Source: Spongiihabitans sp963422685 (GTDB taxonomy: Bacteria > Pseudomonadota > Gammaproteobacteria > Arenicellales > Poriferihabitantaceae). From it: DNA of 64,000 bases. The notes under the pieces are model-generated. The model ran no database searches. It was not told the DNA's origin and saw nothing but the letters and a program-made list of their open reading frames with translations. Location of the stretch: assembly GCA_963422685.1 (NCBI GenBank), contig OY730442.1:1116001-1180000 (forward strand), written 5' to 3'. The position numbers and the translations under genes are program-made. The stretch's first letter is position 1. Each line of letters begins with the position of its first letter. Below, piece by piece: positions 43,256 through 52,360 of this stretch.

Positions 43256-44179
43256 ATGGTTACATTTCAAGGCCTTATAATGACTCTGCAGCAATATTGG
43301 GCAAATAAGGGCTGCGTCATTATGCAGCCCTGCGACATGGCCGTGGGTGCAGGCACGTTTCACCCGGCAACGTTTTTGGCGGCCGTGGGACCAGAACCCG
43401 TGCGGGCGGCCTACGTTCAACCGTCCCGAAGGCCCACAGATGGTCGTTATGGCGAAAATCCCATGCGTAGTCAGCATTACTTCCAGTTTCAGGTTGTTCT
43501 CAAGCCATCACCGGAAAATTTTCAGGATCTGTACCTGGGTTCTTTGGCTGACCTGGGACTGGATATGCTCAAAGATGATGTCCGGTTCGTAGAGGACGAC
43601 TGGGAGTCACCTACTTTGGGCGCCTGGGGTCTGGGATGGGAAGTCTGGCTAAATGGCATGGAAGTTTCTCAGTTCACCTATTTTCAACAAGTCGGCGGCC
43701 TGGATTGTAAACCCGTTACCGGCGAGATTACATACGGCCTGGAACGTATTGCCATGTATTTGCAGGGTGTTGAATCGCTGTTTGATCTGGTCTGGAATGA
43801 AGGCAGGAGGGGCTCTGCCATCCAATACAGTTATGGCGACCTGTATCTGCAAAACGAGGTGGAGCAGTCCATATACAACTTTGAATACGCCGACGTGCCG
43901 CATCTGTTCAGTCAGTTTAACGCGGCAGAGTCCATGGCGTTAAAGCTACTGGAGAATAATCTGCCGCTGCCTGCATACGAGCAGGTATTAACCGCATCCC
44001 ATACCTTTAATCTGCTGGATGCGCGCCGCGCCATCGGCGTTACCGAGCGTACGCGCTACATTGGCCGGGTGCGGAAGCTGGCCCGCGGCGTTGCCCGGGT
44101 GTATTACCAAAGCAGGGAAAAATCGGGATTTCCCCGAGGCGCCAGACCCGCCACTCGCGGTCAACGGCGGGCTGATTAG
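43256..44179 (+). CDS. glyQ: Glycine-tRNA ligase alpha subunit
   Basis: A 307-residue alpha subunit of the bacterial tetrameric glycyl-tRNA synthetase. The N-terminus FQGLIMTLQQYWANKGC, then MAVGAGTFHPATFLAAVGPE and VQPSRRPTDGRYGENPMR are highly conserved. Its stop codon overlaps the GTG start of glyS, so the two are translationally coupled. Confidence 0.98.
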   Translation: MVTFQGLIMTLQQYWANKGCVIMQPCDMAVGAGTFHPATFLAAVGPEPVRAAYVQPSRRPTDGRYGENPMRSQHYFQFQVVLKPSPENFQDLYLGSLADLGLDMLKDDVRFVEDDWESPTLGAWGLGWEVWLNGMEVSQFTYFQQVGGLDCKPVTGEITYGLERIAMYLQGVESLFDLVWNEGRRGSAIQYSYGDLYLQNEVEQSIYNFEYADVPHLFSQFNAAESMALKLLENNLPLPAYEQVLTASHTFNLLDARRAIGVTERTRYIGRVRKLARGVARVYYQSREKSGFPRGARPATRGQRRAD

Positions 44180-46311
44180 TGGCCGATTCACGAAAATCCG
44201 CTGGCCGCAAGAAAAATCTGCTGATTGAGCTGGGCACGGAAGAACTCCCCCCCAAAGCGCTAAAGAATCTTGCCCGGGCATTCGCCCAAAACCTGTTTCA
44301 GGCACTGGTTGACGCGGACGTGGTGGACCGCGACCCGGCTGATTATAAATTTTATGCCACACCGAGAAGGCTCGCGGTTTGGGTCAAGGGCGTCCTGCCG
44401 CAGCAACCCGATCAAATCGAACAGCGCAAGGGGCCAACTGTGCAAGCCGCATTTGACCACCAGGGCCATCCCACCCCGGCCGCCCGGGGGTTTGCCAGAT
44501 CCTGCGGCGTATCCGTGTCACGGCTGAAACAGCAGAAAGCCGACAAAGGGCTGCGGCTGGTATTTGAAAAAAAAGTGCAGGGTAAAAAGCTGAATCAGGT
44601 GGTTACTGAAGGCCTGGGCCAAAGTATAAAGGCATTGCCCATCCCGAAACGAATGCGCTGGGGAAGCGGCGATGCGGAATTCGTCAGGCCGGTCCATTGG
44701 CTGCTGGCTTTATATGGAAGCGATTTGCTGCGGACTGAAGTGCTGGGTCTGACAGCCAATCGTTATACCCAGGGGCATCGGTTTCACTGCCCAGGGCGAT
44801 TGAAAATACCCTCCGCCGACCGCTATTCTGACGCATTGGCAACCGGATGGGTGGTTGCGGACTATGATATGCGGCAATCAATGATTGTAAAACAGGTTAC
44901 CCACCTGGCAAAGAAAGCCGGCGTCCAGGCGGTAATCGAGCAAAACCTGCTGGATGAAGTGACCGGTCTGGTTGAATGGCCGGTGGCCCTGCTCGGGGAG
45001 TTTGAAGATAAATATTTGCAACTGCCCGAGGAGGTTCTGATTTCCACCATGGCGGGCCATCAAAAGTATTTTCACCTTACCACCGACAAAGGCCGGCTTG
45101 CCAACTATTTCGTTGCCGTCAGCAATATCAAGAGCAAAACCCCGAAACGGGTTCGCCAGGGTAATGAACGGGTATTGCGCCCACGCCTGTCCGATGCTGC
45201 GTTTTTCTGGAATACCGATCAGAAAGTAAAATTGGATGACCGGATTCAGGCCCTGAAAGGCGTACTGTTTCACCGCAGATTGGGCACGGTTTATGACAAA
45301 ACCATGCGCATCGAAAAGTTAGCCGGCCTGATCGCAAAAAAACTTGATGTCGATGCAACCCAGGCGCAGCGTGCTGCCAGGCTGTGCAAAGCCGATTTGG
45401 TGACCGATATGGTAGGCGAGTTCCCAGAACTCCAGGGAATCATCGGAAAGTATTATGCGCTTAATCAGGGCGAACCCAAACCGGTGGCAGACGCCCTCGA
45501 CGCGCACTACAAGCCAAGGGCTGCAAACGATGATTTGCCCCGAAAACCATTGGCGCAATGCGTTGCAATCGCGGACCGGGTTGACTCGCTGGTCGGAATT
45601 TTCGCGGCTGCTGAAATACCAACCGGTGACAAGGATCCGTTTGCACTGCGCAGGGCGGCGCTGGGACTGCTGCGTATTATTATCGAGAAGAAGCTGGAGC
45701 TGGACTTGTTTGGCTTGTTTTCACAGGGAATGAAACTGTATGCGGAGTCGAATCTGAACAACATTGATACCGCTGATGCCGTGGTCAGGCAGGTATGCGA
45801 ATACACCAATGAACGATTGAAAGGATATTTTCAAGCCCGGGGATTCAGTGTGGAAGCAATCGCATCGGTACGGGCCGGTCGGCCAGGCAAGCCTCTGGAT
45901 TTCGCCTCGCGCTTGTATGCGGTGAGCCGGTTTTTTAGTAAACGCCGGGAAGCTGCGGAGTCTTTGGCTTCGGCAAACAAGCGCATTTCCAATATATTAT
46001 CTAAAGCCGGATTTGCGGATGACTGTGAATTTGACCATGAATTGATCCAGGACGAGGCGGAACGGAGCCTGGCCATCCGCGTTGCAACCATCCGTAGCGA
46101 AGTCAACCAACACTTCAATGCAGGCCAGTATGACCAAGGTCTGGAAAGGCTGTCTGCGCTGAAAGCCCCGGTGGATGCGTTTTTTGATCAGGTCATGGTA
46201 ATGCACCAAGACCCGGCCATCCGAAGCAACCGGCTGGCGTTGCTTTTTAGTATCCGGCAGTTGTTTTTAGGGGTTGCAGATATTTCTTGTATGCGATTTG
46301 ATCAGGCGTAA
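44179..46311 (+). CDS. glyS: Glycine-tRNA ligase beta subunit
   Basis: A 710-residue beta subunit that binds tRNA. It starts with GTG at 44179 inside the glyQ stop. The N-terminal LLIELGTEELPPKALKNLA and internal VEWPVALLGEF, STMAGHQKYF and VLRPRLSDAAFFW stretches are typical. The C-terminal anticodon-binding region is complete. Length is normal. Confidence 0.98.
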   Translation: MADSRKSAGRKKNLLIELGTEELPPKALKNLARAFAQNLFQALVDADVVDRDPADYKFYATPRRLAVWVKGVLPQQPDQIEQRKGPTVQAAFDHQGHPTPAARGFARSCGVSVSRLKQQKADKGLRLVFEKKVQGKKLNQVVTEGLGQSIKALPIPKRMRWGSGDAEFVRPVHWLLALYGSDLLRTEVLGLTANRYTQGHRFHCPGRLKIPSADRYSDALATGWVVADYDMRQSMIVKQVTHLAKKAGVQAVIEQNLLDEVTGLVEWPVALLGEFEDKYLQLPEEVLISTMAGHQKYFHLTTDKGRLANYFVAVSNIKSKTPKRVRQGNERVLRPRLSDAAFFWNTDQKVKLDDRIQALKGVLFHRRLGTVYDKTMRIEKLAGLIAKKLDVDATQAQRAARLCKADLVTDMVGEFPELQGIIGKYYALNQGEPKPVADALDAHYKPRAANDDLPRKPLAQCVAIADRVDSLVGIFAAAEIPTGDKDPFALRRAALGLLRIIIEKKLELDLFGLFSQGMKLYAESNLNNIDTADAVVRQVCEYTNERLKGYFQARGFSVEAIASVRAGRPGKPLDFASRLYAVSRFFSKRREAAESLASANKRISNILSKAGFADDCEFDHELIQDEAERSLAIRVATIRSEVNQHFNAGQYDQGLERLSALKAPVDAFFDQVMVMHQDPAIRSNRLALLFSIRQLFLGVADISCMRFDQA

Positions 46312-46319
46312 TTTTAACC

Positions 46320-46697
46320 ATGCAGCGTGATTCCTTTGATGCAATGATGGCGGAAGTGGCCGCTTTCCACCACAAGCACGGGTTTGACCAACACGGCGGA
46401 GAAGACATGGTTTACCGGGTTGCGTTGATGGCAGAAGAGCTTGGCGAAATATCCGCCTGCGTATCCAAGGGCAGGCCGGTTTCCCATTTGGCCGAGGAGT
46501 GCGCGGATTTACTGATACTCACCATGGGCAATGCCATCGCCGCAAATTTTGATTTAAAAAAAGCATTCTGGAACAAAATGGAAACCATTTCCAAAAGACC
46601 AGGCCGCATGATCCATGGCCGCCTGCGCGTGTCTGCGTTTGCCACCAGCGGGAATTCAGAAAACGGATCGGAAAATGGCTCAGGCAATGAACCATAG
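46320..46697 (+). CDS. MazG-like nucleotide pyrophosphohydrolase
   Basis: A 125-residue all-alpha pyrophosphatase-like protein. MAEELGEISACVSKG and LAEECADLLILTMG supply the EExxE and ExxD metal-binding motifs of the MazG fold. It would hydrolyse a nucleoside triphosphate or related substrate, not identified here. The C-terminus (NGSENGSGNEP) is low-complexity. It overlaps the start of gmhB. Confidence 0.85.
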   Translation: MQRDSFDAMMAEVAAFHHKHGFDQHGGEDMVYRVALMAEELGEISACVSKGRPVSHLAEECADLLILTMGNAIAANFDLKKAFWNKMETISKRPGRMIHGRLRVSAFATSGNSENGSENGSGNEP

Positions 46698-47256
46698 CAG
46701 ATTGATCATCCTCGACCGGGACGGCGTAATCAACCGGGATTCGGATGAATCCATAAAATCCCCGGATGAATGGCACGCCATACCGGGAAGTCTGGAAGCC
46801 ATCTCCCGGCTGTGTCGGGAGGACTACCGGGTTGTGATCATTACCAACCAGTCCGGGATTTCCCGAGGTCTGTATAGCATCAATACGTTGAATAAAATTC
46901 ATCAGAAAATGCTCGACGAACTGCATCACTGCGGCGGCGAAATCAGCGCCATATTTTTCTGCCCGCATAGTGATGAGGACCAATGCGCATGCAGAAAGCC
47001 GCAGCCGGGCATGTTTCATGAATTGTCAAAGCGGCTGAAATGCAATCTCAAGGATGTTTATGCGGTGGGGGATTCCGTGCGGGATTTGCAGGCCGCGGTC
47101 TGTGCCGGGGCGATACCGGTGCTGGTGGAAACCGGCAGGGGCGCTGCCAGCAGCCGCCGGATTGCCGCCAGTCATTATGGTGACGAGATTGCCAATGTGT
47201 CGAGACATAAAGACCTGTTCAGCTTCGTCGATAACTTGTTGAGCGGCCAGCGCTAA
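46675..47256 (+). CDS. gmhB: D-glycero-beta-D-manno-heptose-1,7-bisphosphate 7-phosphatase
   Basis: About 193 residues of the HAD family. LDRDGVINRDS is the nucleophile motif, ITNQSGISRG the second motif and VGDSVRDLQAA the metal motif; the zinc site CPHSDEDQCACRKP identifies GmhB. It acts in ADP-heptose synthesis for lipopolysaccharide core. An ATG at 46675 (or 46687) is used because the family starts there; the overlap with the upstream gene is about 20 bases. Confidence 0.94.
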   Translation: MAQAMNHSRLIILDRDGVINRDSDESIKSPDEWHAIPGSLEAISRLCREDYRVVIITNQSGISRGLYSINTLNKIHQKMLDELHHCGGEISAIFFCPHSDEDQCACRKPQPGMFHELSKRLKCNLKDVYAVGDSVRDLQAAVCAGAIPVLVETGRGAASSRRIAASHYGDEIANVSRHKDLFSFVDNLLSGQR

Positions 47257-47265
47257 AAGTCGCTT

Positions 47266-47979
47266 ATGCTTTATGTTCGTTCGCTGGTATACGCTGCCGG
47301 ACAGGTGCTCACCGCAATCATCCTCAGTCTGGTGGCCATTTGCTGCTTTTTTTTACCATCGTTAACCCGTGCACGGGTCATATCCATCTGGGCGAGATTT
47401 AATATCTGGACGCTGAAAACAGTATGCGGAATCAGTTACCGGGTAGCCGGAGCAGAAAACATACCGTCCGAGCCATCCATAATCATAGCCAATCACCAGT
47501 CCGCCTGGGAAACCCTCGGCTTGCAGCTAATCTTTCCGCCGCAATCGTATTTATTGAAGAAAGAACTGTTGTGGATTCCGTTTTTTGGCTGGGGATTAGC
47601 CATGAATCGCCCCATTGCGATCAATCGTTCCAAAAAAACCAGGGCGCTGGATCAGTTGATCCGGCAGGGTATGATTCGACTGAATGAAGGTCGCTGGCTG
47701 GTGATATTTCCCGAGGGCACCCGCAGGCCGCCAGGAAAACCGGGGGAATTTCAGGCAGGAGGTGCGGTGATCGCGGCCAGATCCGGGCATACAATTGTAC
47801 CCGTGGCGCATAATGCCGGCGTGTTTTGGCCAAAGAATGGTTTGCGCAAATATCCGGGGGTGATCGATGTGGTTATCGGGCCCGGGATAGATACGGCGGG
47901 CCGAAAATCCAGGGAAATCAATCAGGAAACAGAATCCTGGATAAAGAAAGCGCTGGAAAAAATACCCCGGAGCCGATGA
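47266..47979 (+). CDS. plsC: 1-acyl-sn-glycerol-3-phosphate acyltransferase
   Basis: A 237-residue PlsC-type acyltransferase with an N-terminal membrane segment (about 14-33). The NHQSAWE motif (family NHxxxxD/E) lies near residue 75 and FPEGTRRPPG near 150. It makes phosphatidic acid at the inner membrane. It follows gmhB by 9 bases, an arrangement seen in Pseudomonas-like genomes, and converges on rsmA. Confidence 0.94.
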   Translation: MLYVRSLVYAAGQVLTAIILSLVAICCFFLPSLTRARVISIWARFNIWTLKTVCGISYRVAGAENIPSEPSIIIANHQSAWETLGLQLIFPPQSYLLKKELLWIPFFGWGLAMNRPIAINRSKKTRALDQLIRQGMIRLNEGRWLVIFPEGTRRPPGKPGEFQAGGAVIAARSGHTIVPVAHNAGVFWPKNGLRKYPGVIDVVIGPGIDTAGRKSREINQETESWIKKALEKIPRSR

Positions 47980-47990
47980 GCCGCAGACGG

Positions 47991-48839
47991 TCATTCGGCG
48001 GACAGCCGAATAAACTGCTCCACGCTTAAATTTTCGGCGCGCAAGGTGGCGTCGATGCCGGCATTTGCGAATTGCTGCGCTGAAATCATTGATTGCAGAG
48101 CATTCCGCAGTGTTTTTCGTCTTTGCCCAAAGGCGAGTTTTACCATCGCATCCAGTCGATTGCGATCGCCAGTAAAATGGGCGGCGGGATTGGGGGTGAG
48201 GCGAATGACGGTTGACTCCACTCTGGGCGGCGGGTCAAACGCTTCAGGCGGCACATCGAATAAACACTGACATTCCAGCTCCAGCGCGGCCATTACGGAT
48301 AACCGACCGTAAACCTTGCTGCCGGGTACCGCGCTTAGCCGCAGCGCAACTTCTTTTTGCAGCATGAATATCATGTCCTGAATGTGCGCCATGGATTTCA
48401 GTAAATGAAACAAAAGCGGCGTGGAAATGTTGTAGGGCAGGTTGCCGATCACTCTGATCTTTTCTCTGGCCTTTTTTCCGGCTTTTCCCCTGTTTGCACC
48501 CTTTAATTCATCCGCGCCGGGATCTGCCACGTCAGCGGTCGTCCTGCAGCAATTGAAGACAGAAGCGATGTCAAAGTTCAAAATATCCTGCCGGATTATG
48601 GTCAGCCGATCCGAGTCATATTTCCCGGCGAGTTCGGCGGCCAGATCCCGGTCCAGTTCGACTGCGGTGAGATGGCGGATACGCGCTAACAGGCGTTCAG
48701 TAAGCGCCCCCGTACCAGGCCCGATTTCCAGGACCCGTTGATCATCCACCGGATGGAACGCATTGACGATTCTTTCCAGCACATTTTCATCAGCGAGAAA
48801 ATGCTGCCCGAAACGCTTGCGAAGCACAATTTTATTCAA
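47991..48839 (-). CDS. rsmA: 16S rRNA dimethyladenosine transferase RsmA (KsgA)
   Basis: A 282-residue SAM-dependent enzyme that dimethylates two adenines in the 3' hairpin of 16S rRNA. It begins RKRFGQHFLADENVLERIV; LEIGPGTGALTERLL is the SAM motif and NLPYNISTPLLF the catalytic motif IV. A short insert rich in Lys/Gly/Ala (about 118-140) precedes motif IV. It follows pdxA by 43 bases on the same strand, the usual order. Confidence 0.97.
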   Translation of the reverse strand: MNKIVLRKRFGQHFLADENVLERIVNAFHPVDDQRVLEIGPGTGALTERLLARIRHLTAVELDRDLAAELAGKYDSDRLTIIRQDILNFDIASVFNCCRTTADVADPGADELKGANRGKAGKKAREKIRVIGNLPYNISTPLLFHLLKSMAHIQDMIFMLQKEVALRLSAVPGSKVYGRLSVMAALELECQCLFDVPPEAFDPPPRVESTVIRLTPNPAAHFTGDRNRLDAMVKLAFGQRRKTLRNALQSMISAQQFANAGIDATLRAENLSVEQFIRLSAE

Positions 48840-48882
48840 CTGATCAACCCGGGCTTGACGCGACTATGGTGGCGATGGCGAG

Positions 48883-49878
48883 CTATCCCGCCCGATTGTT
48901 GGCGAAATCAACAGCAAGACGAATAGCGGCTATTAAACTCGACGCTTCGGCATCGCTGCGACCAGCGCGGTCCAGCGCAGTGCCATGGTCCACCGAGGTA
49001 CGAATGATTGGCAGTCCCAGAGTGATATTTACCACTTCGCCAAAACCACTATGCTTGATTACCGGCAGCCCCTGATCATGGTACATCGCCAGCACACCAT
49101 CAAACCGGCTCAACTGGGAGCGGGTAAAAGCCGTGTCGGCGGGTAACGGGCCGACCAGATCAAGCCCCTGTTGCTGCATTTCTGCAATGGCCGGTTCGAT
49201 AATCGCGATTTCTTCTTTGCCCAGATGACCGCCTTCGCCAGCATGGGGATTTAGTCCGCATACGCCAATTCTGGGATTGCCGATTCCATAAAGTCTGGCG
49301 ATGTCTCTAGCCATGACCGCCAGCACCGATTGAATGCGGTCGCCGGTAATATGCTCCGGCACTTCTCGCAATGGCAAATGGGTGGTGGCCAGGCACACCC
49401 GGGTACTGCCGTTGGCCAGCATCATTACCGGCCGCTCCGCTCCGCTGCGCCGGGCAATCCATTCGGTATGCCCGGAAAAAGGAATCCCCGCATCGTTAAT
49501 AATGCCCTTATGGACCGGCGCGGTAACCATGGCATGGCATTCCCCGGATGTGCATAGATCCACTGCCTTGTCGATACAGCGGATAACGTAGCGGCTGTTT
49601 TTCACATTCAATTTTCCGGGAATCACGGGCGCTGCTGTTTGCACGGGCATGATCGGTAGTCTCCCCGGAATGTGGACGGCATCCGCGGGCCGTGACGGAT
49701 AATCAACTATCTCCAATGGTATGCCGATTTTTTCCGCTCTGGCCTTGATTACCTCAGGGTCCCCGATCACGACCATACCCGCATCGAAACCCAATTGGGC
49801 CGCTCGAATGACGATATCCGGGCCTATGCCGGCGGGTTCGCCGCTGCACACTGCAATTTTTTTCAAGGCTGTTTTCAT
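48883..49878 (-). CDS. pdxA: 4-hydroxythreonine-4-phosphate dehydrogenase PdxA
   Basis: A 331-residue metal-dependent NAD enzyme of pyridoxal phosphate synthesis. GEPAGIGPDIVIRAA opens the protein; VTAPVHKGIIND, FSGHTEW, CGLNPHAGEGGHLG and MYHDQGLPVIK carry the substrate and metal His residues. Length normal. It lies between the retropepsin-like gene and rsmA on the minus strand. Confidence 0.97.
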   Translation of the reverse strand: MKTALKKIAVCSGEPAGIGPDIVIRAAQLGFDAGMVVIGDPEVIKARAEKIGIPLEIVDYPSRPADAVHIPGRLPIMPVQTAAPVIPGKLNVKNSRYVIRCIDKAVDLCTSGECHAMVTAPVHKGIINDAGIPFSGHTEWIARRSGAERPVMMLANGSTRVCLATTHLPLREVPEHITGDRIQSVLAVMARDIARLYGIGNPRIGVCGLNPHAGEGGHLGKEEIAIIEPAIAEMQQQGLDLVGPLPADTAFTRSQLSRFDGVLAMYHDQGLPVIKHSGFGEVVNITLGLPIIRTSVDHGTALDRAGRSDAEASSLIAAIRLAVDFANNRAG

Positions 49879-49922
49879 TGACTGCCAGGGAATCGGATAA
49901 TCGGCCGCGATGCCGCAAAACC

Positions 49923-50633
49923 TCAGCGTTTACGGAGCGTCATCCTGGTGCCGATGCGGGACATATTTATATTATTGAGAAAGGAACCGCCCAACAGGGG
50001 AATCTCTGGAAACCGCCCCGGGATGACGCTTGCCTGAACATTGTATATGGAGATATTGCCGATACTGATTTGATTGAGCTTGATGGTTTTTAACGCGGTC
50101 ATTCCCGATGCGGTAGAGGCATAACCATTTTGGCCTTGCTGATAATCTATGCCCAGATCATCGGCCCGGGATTGACTAAAAACAACCAGGTCAGCGCCAG
50201 TGTCCACCAGAAACCTGGTCGATGCGCCATTGACCTTGCCCTGCGCAAAGAAAAATCCGCTTGAATCCGCCCACAAAACCACCGGGCTGTTGTCTGCTGA
50301 AGACGGATCATATTCCTCATCCAAAACAGGCGCTGCAACATCATCGGTTCGCAGCACAATCTGACGACCGTCCATATCCAGGACAACCCGTTCGCTGTCC
50401 GCACTGATCAAAATCACATTTTTATGTATCGGTTCCTGTTCCGAAAGAACCATGCGTTCTCCATTCACCTGCAAAATAGCCCGCCCGCTCCCTGTGGCAA
50501 TCAATTGCATGGTTTCGGTCTGGCTGTGCGCCAGTTCAATCGGAGTAATACTAATCGCCGTCACAATTACCGTCATAATTATACCGGGCAGGTTGGGCCG
50601 CTTTATGGAACGAAACACAATTGACAAGCGCAC
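49923..50633 (-). CDS. Retropepsin-like clan AA aspartic protease
   Basis: About 236 residues from a GTG at 50633 (the frame is open to 50780 but that part overlaps the upstream gene and lacks protein character). An N-terminal hydrophobic signal or anchor (GIIMTVIVTAISI) is followed by a linker and a C-terminal protease domain with FLVDTGADLVVFS, the single catalytic DTG, and a final LLGGSFLNNI motif. The family (TIGR02281-type) is membrane-anchored and periplasmic with unknown substrates. It is co-oriented with pdxA and rsmA. Confidence 0.88.
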   Translation of the reverse strand: MRLSIVFRSIKRPNLPGIIMTVIVTAISITPIELAHSQTETMQLIATGSGRAILQVNGERMVLSEQEPIHKNVILISADSERVVLDMDGRQIVLRTDDVAAPVLDEEYDPSSADNSPVVLWADSSGFFFAQGKVNGASTRFLVDTGADLVVFSQSRADDLGIDYQQGQNGYASTASGMTALKTIKLNQISIGNISIYNVQASVIPGRFPEIPLLGGSFLNNINMSRIGTRMTLRKR

Positions 50634-50643
50634 TATTCTGCAA

Positions 50644-51048
50644 TCACCAGGGTTTCTTGTCCGGGTTGATTCTGCGCGCCATATCAGAATCGGGCCAATC
50701 CCCGGGCCGATCTTCGGGCATAAGCGGTATTTCTGCTTCCGCCCAGCCAAACCGGTCAAAACACACCCGGCCTTTTTCATCGAAAACCACGCCTTCCGCC
50801 AGCAACCGTTTGCGCTGACCGTGATCGCCGTCGCCTTGTTTCCTCACACTCACCTCGCCTTTGCTGTTGATCACCCGGTGCCAGGGAATATCATCGCCGC
50901 CCGGTGTGGCCGCCATGGCGTACCCAACCTGGCGAGCACTGCAATTAACCATTTTTGCGATTCGACCGTAACTGGTTACCTTCCCTTCCGGGATGCGCCT
51001 GACCACATCGTAAACAGCCTGATAAGGGGTTAATGTGTTGTTATTCAT
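50644..51048 (-). CDS. Alkyltransferase-like protein (ATL, MGMT family with Trp at the active Cys)
   Basis: A 134-residue protein with the DNA-binding fold of O6-alkylguanine transferases: YDVVRRIPEGKVTSYGRIAK, then RQVGYAMAATPGGDDIPWHRVI. The active motif PCHRV is PWHRV (Trp56), so the protein cannot accept the alkyl group. ATL proteins bind O6-alkylguanine and hand the site to nucleotide excision repair. The C-terminal 25 residues (DRPGDWPDSDMARRINPDKK) are an extension. Confidence 0.92.
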   Translation of the reverse strand: MNNNTLTPYQAVYDVVRRIPEGKVTSYGRIAKMVNCSARQVGYAMAATPGGDDIPWHRVINSKGEVSVRKQGDGDHGQRKRLLAEGVVFDEKGRVCFDRFGWAEAEIPLMPEDRPGDWPDSDMARRINPDKKPW

Positions 51049-51262
51049 GTTGTTTTCCTGTTAGTCAGGTTTAATCGGCGTTAAGCTTTCGCAGGGATTG
51101 ATATTGTGGCTGCATGGAGGCGCTTTAAGTGTCGCTATCATAGCAAAGTAGCGAATGCCTGGTGAGTCTTCAGCGGCCGGTCAATTTCGGCTTATGGATA
51201 TTGCCGGGTCATTTGTGTAGACTGTTTTGCTCCGACTTGGCCCCTCCCGGAATTGATTTGGC

Positions 51263-51868
51263 ATGTTTGAACTATTAAAAGCAGGCGGCTTTTTAATCTG
51301 GCCCATATTGTTATGTTCGGTCATCGCGCTGGCCATCGTGATCGAGCGATTTTCTTCTCTCAAGAAGAAAAATGTGTCCCCGCCGGAAATAATTGAAAGG
51401 ATTGGCGAACTGTTCAGGGCTGGTTCCTTGGACACCGAAGCCATAAACCGGATTGAAGAAAATTCGGCATTGGGCAGAGTGTTGGCGGCGGGGCTGCGCA
51501 ACCCGAATCAACATCGGGTAGTAGTTAAAGAGGCGATTGAAGAAGCGGGTAGACACGTGGTGCATGAGCTTGAAAAACACCTGCAAACCCTGGGGACCAT
51601 CGCGGCGATCACGCCATTGCTCGGATTGCTCGGTACGGTTATTGGCATGATCAAAGTGTTTTCTGCCATTACCACCTTTGGAGTAGGCGATCCCCAGGCC
51701 CTGGCAGAAGGCATTTCTGAAGCATTGGTTACCACGGCCGCCGGGCTGTCTGTGGGGATTCCCAGCCTGATGTTTCATCGATATTTCCGAGGCAAAGTAA
51801 ATGCGCTTACCGTGGACATGGAGCAGCAAGCGTTAAAATTTATGAAAATACTGCAAAGGACCGCGTAA
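51263..51868 (+). CDS. exbB: MotA/TolQ/ExbB proton channel family protein
   Basis: A 201-residue inner-membrane protein with three hydrophobic segments: FLIWPILLCSVIALAIVIER near the start, IAAITPLLGLLGTVIGMIKV near 115, and ALVTTAAGLSVGIPSLMFH near 155. This is the ExbB/TolQ proton-channel pattern energising TonB or Tol-type systems. The ExbD-like gene follows by 10 bases. No tonB or tolA is adjacent. Confidence 0.93.
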   Translation: MFELLKAGGFLIWPILLCSVIALAIVIERFSSLKKKNVSPPEIIERIGELFRAGSLDTEAINRIEENSALGRVLAAGLRNPNQHRVVVKEAIEEAGRHVVHELEKHLQTLGTIAAITPLLGLLGTVIGMIKVFSAITTFGVGDPQALAEGISEALVTTAAGLSVGIPSLMFHRYFRGKVNALTVDMEQQALKFMKILQRTA

Positions 51869-51878
51869 TCCACCGGGC

Positions 51879-52316
51879 ATGAATTTCAGGACAAGACGAA
51901 GTGAAGTGGATACAGAAATTAATTTGACGCCGCTGATTGACGTGGTGTTTTTGCTGTTGATCTTTTTTATGGTGACCACCACCTTTTCCAAAGAGGCGCA
52001 GATAAAACTTCAATTACCCGAAGCAGCATCGGCCGTCAGGGTTGATCCCAATGAGAAATTTTTGACCATTCAAATAAGTGGACTCGGAGAATACGCGGTT
52101 CAGGGTGTGGACGATGAAGCGCCAAGAGAGTTGATAAACTCCAGCCACAAAACCCTGCAGCACACGCTCAGGCAGGCCGCCAGAAACATGTCCGACCCGG
52201 TTGTGCTGATCCGGGCAGATCGGATGACGCCCCATGAGGCCGTGGTAAAGGCAATGGATGCGGCCCGGCGCCAGGGGTTTTATCAGATTACCTTCGCCAC
52301 GGACAATGCCGAATAG
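51879..52316 (+). CDS. exbD: Biopolymer transporter ExbD/TolR family protein
   Basis: A 145-residue protein with one membrane segment (LIDVVFLLLIFFMVTTTF, with the conserved Asp used for protons) and a periplasmic domain ending VVKAMDAARRQGFYQITFAT, typical of ExbD/TolR. It pairs with the upstream ExbB-like channel. The pair often precedes msbA-lpxK in gammaproteobacteria; here glmS follows convergently instead. Confidence 0.93.
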   Translation: MNFRTRRSEVDTEINLTPLIDVVFLLLIFFMVTTTFSKEAQIKLQLPEAASAVRVDPNEKFLTIQISGLGEYAVQGVDDEAPRELINSSHKTLQHTLRQAARNMSDPVVLIRADRMTPHEAVVKAMDAARRQGFYQITFATDNAE

Positions 52317-52360
52317 CTGAACACCGGACAGCCAGAGGGGGCAGCCAGAGGCGATGCGGA

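Noticed and set aside
52330..52356. Short repeat CAGCCAGAGG between exbD and glmS as a bidirectional terminator.
   Set aside because: It is a direct repeat, not an inverted one, with no T-run on either strand.
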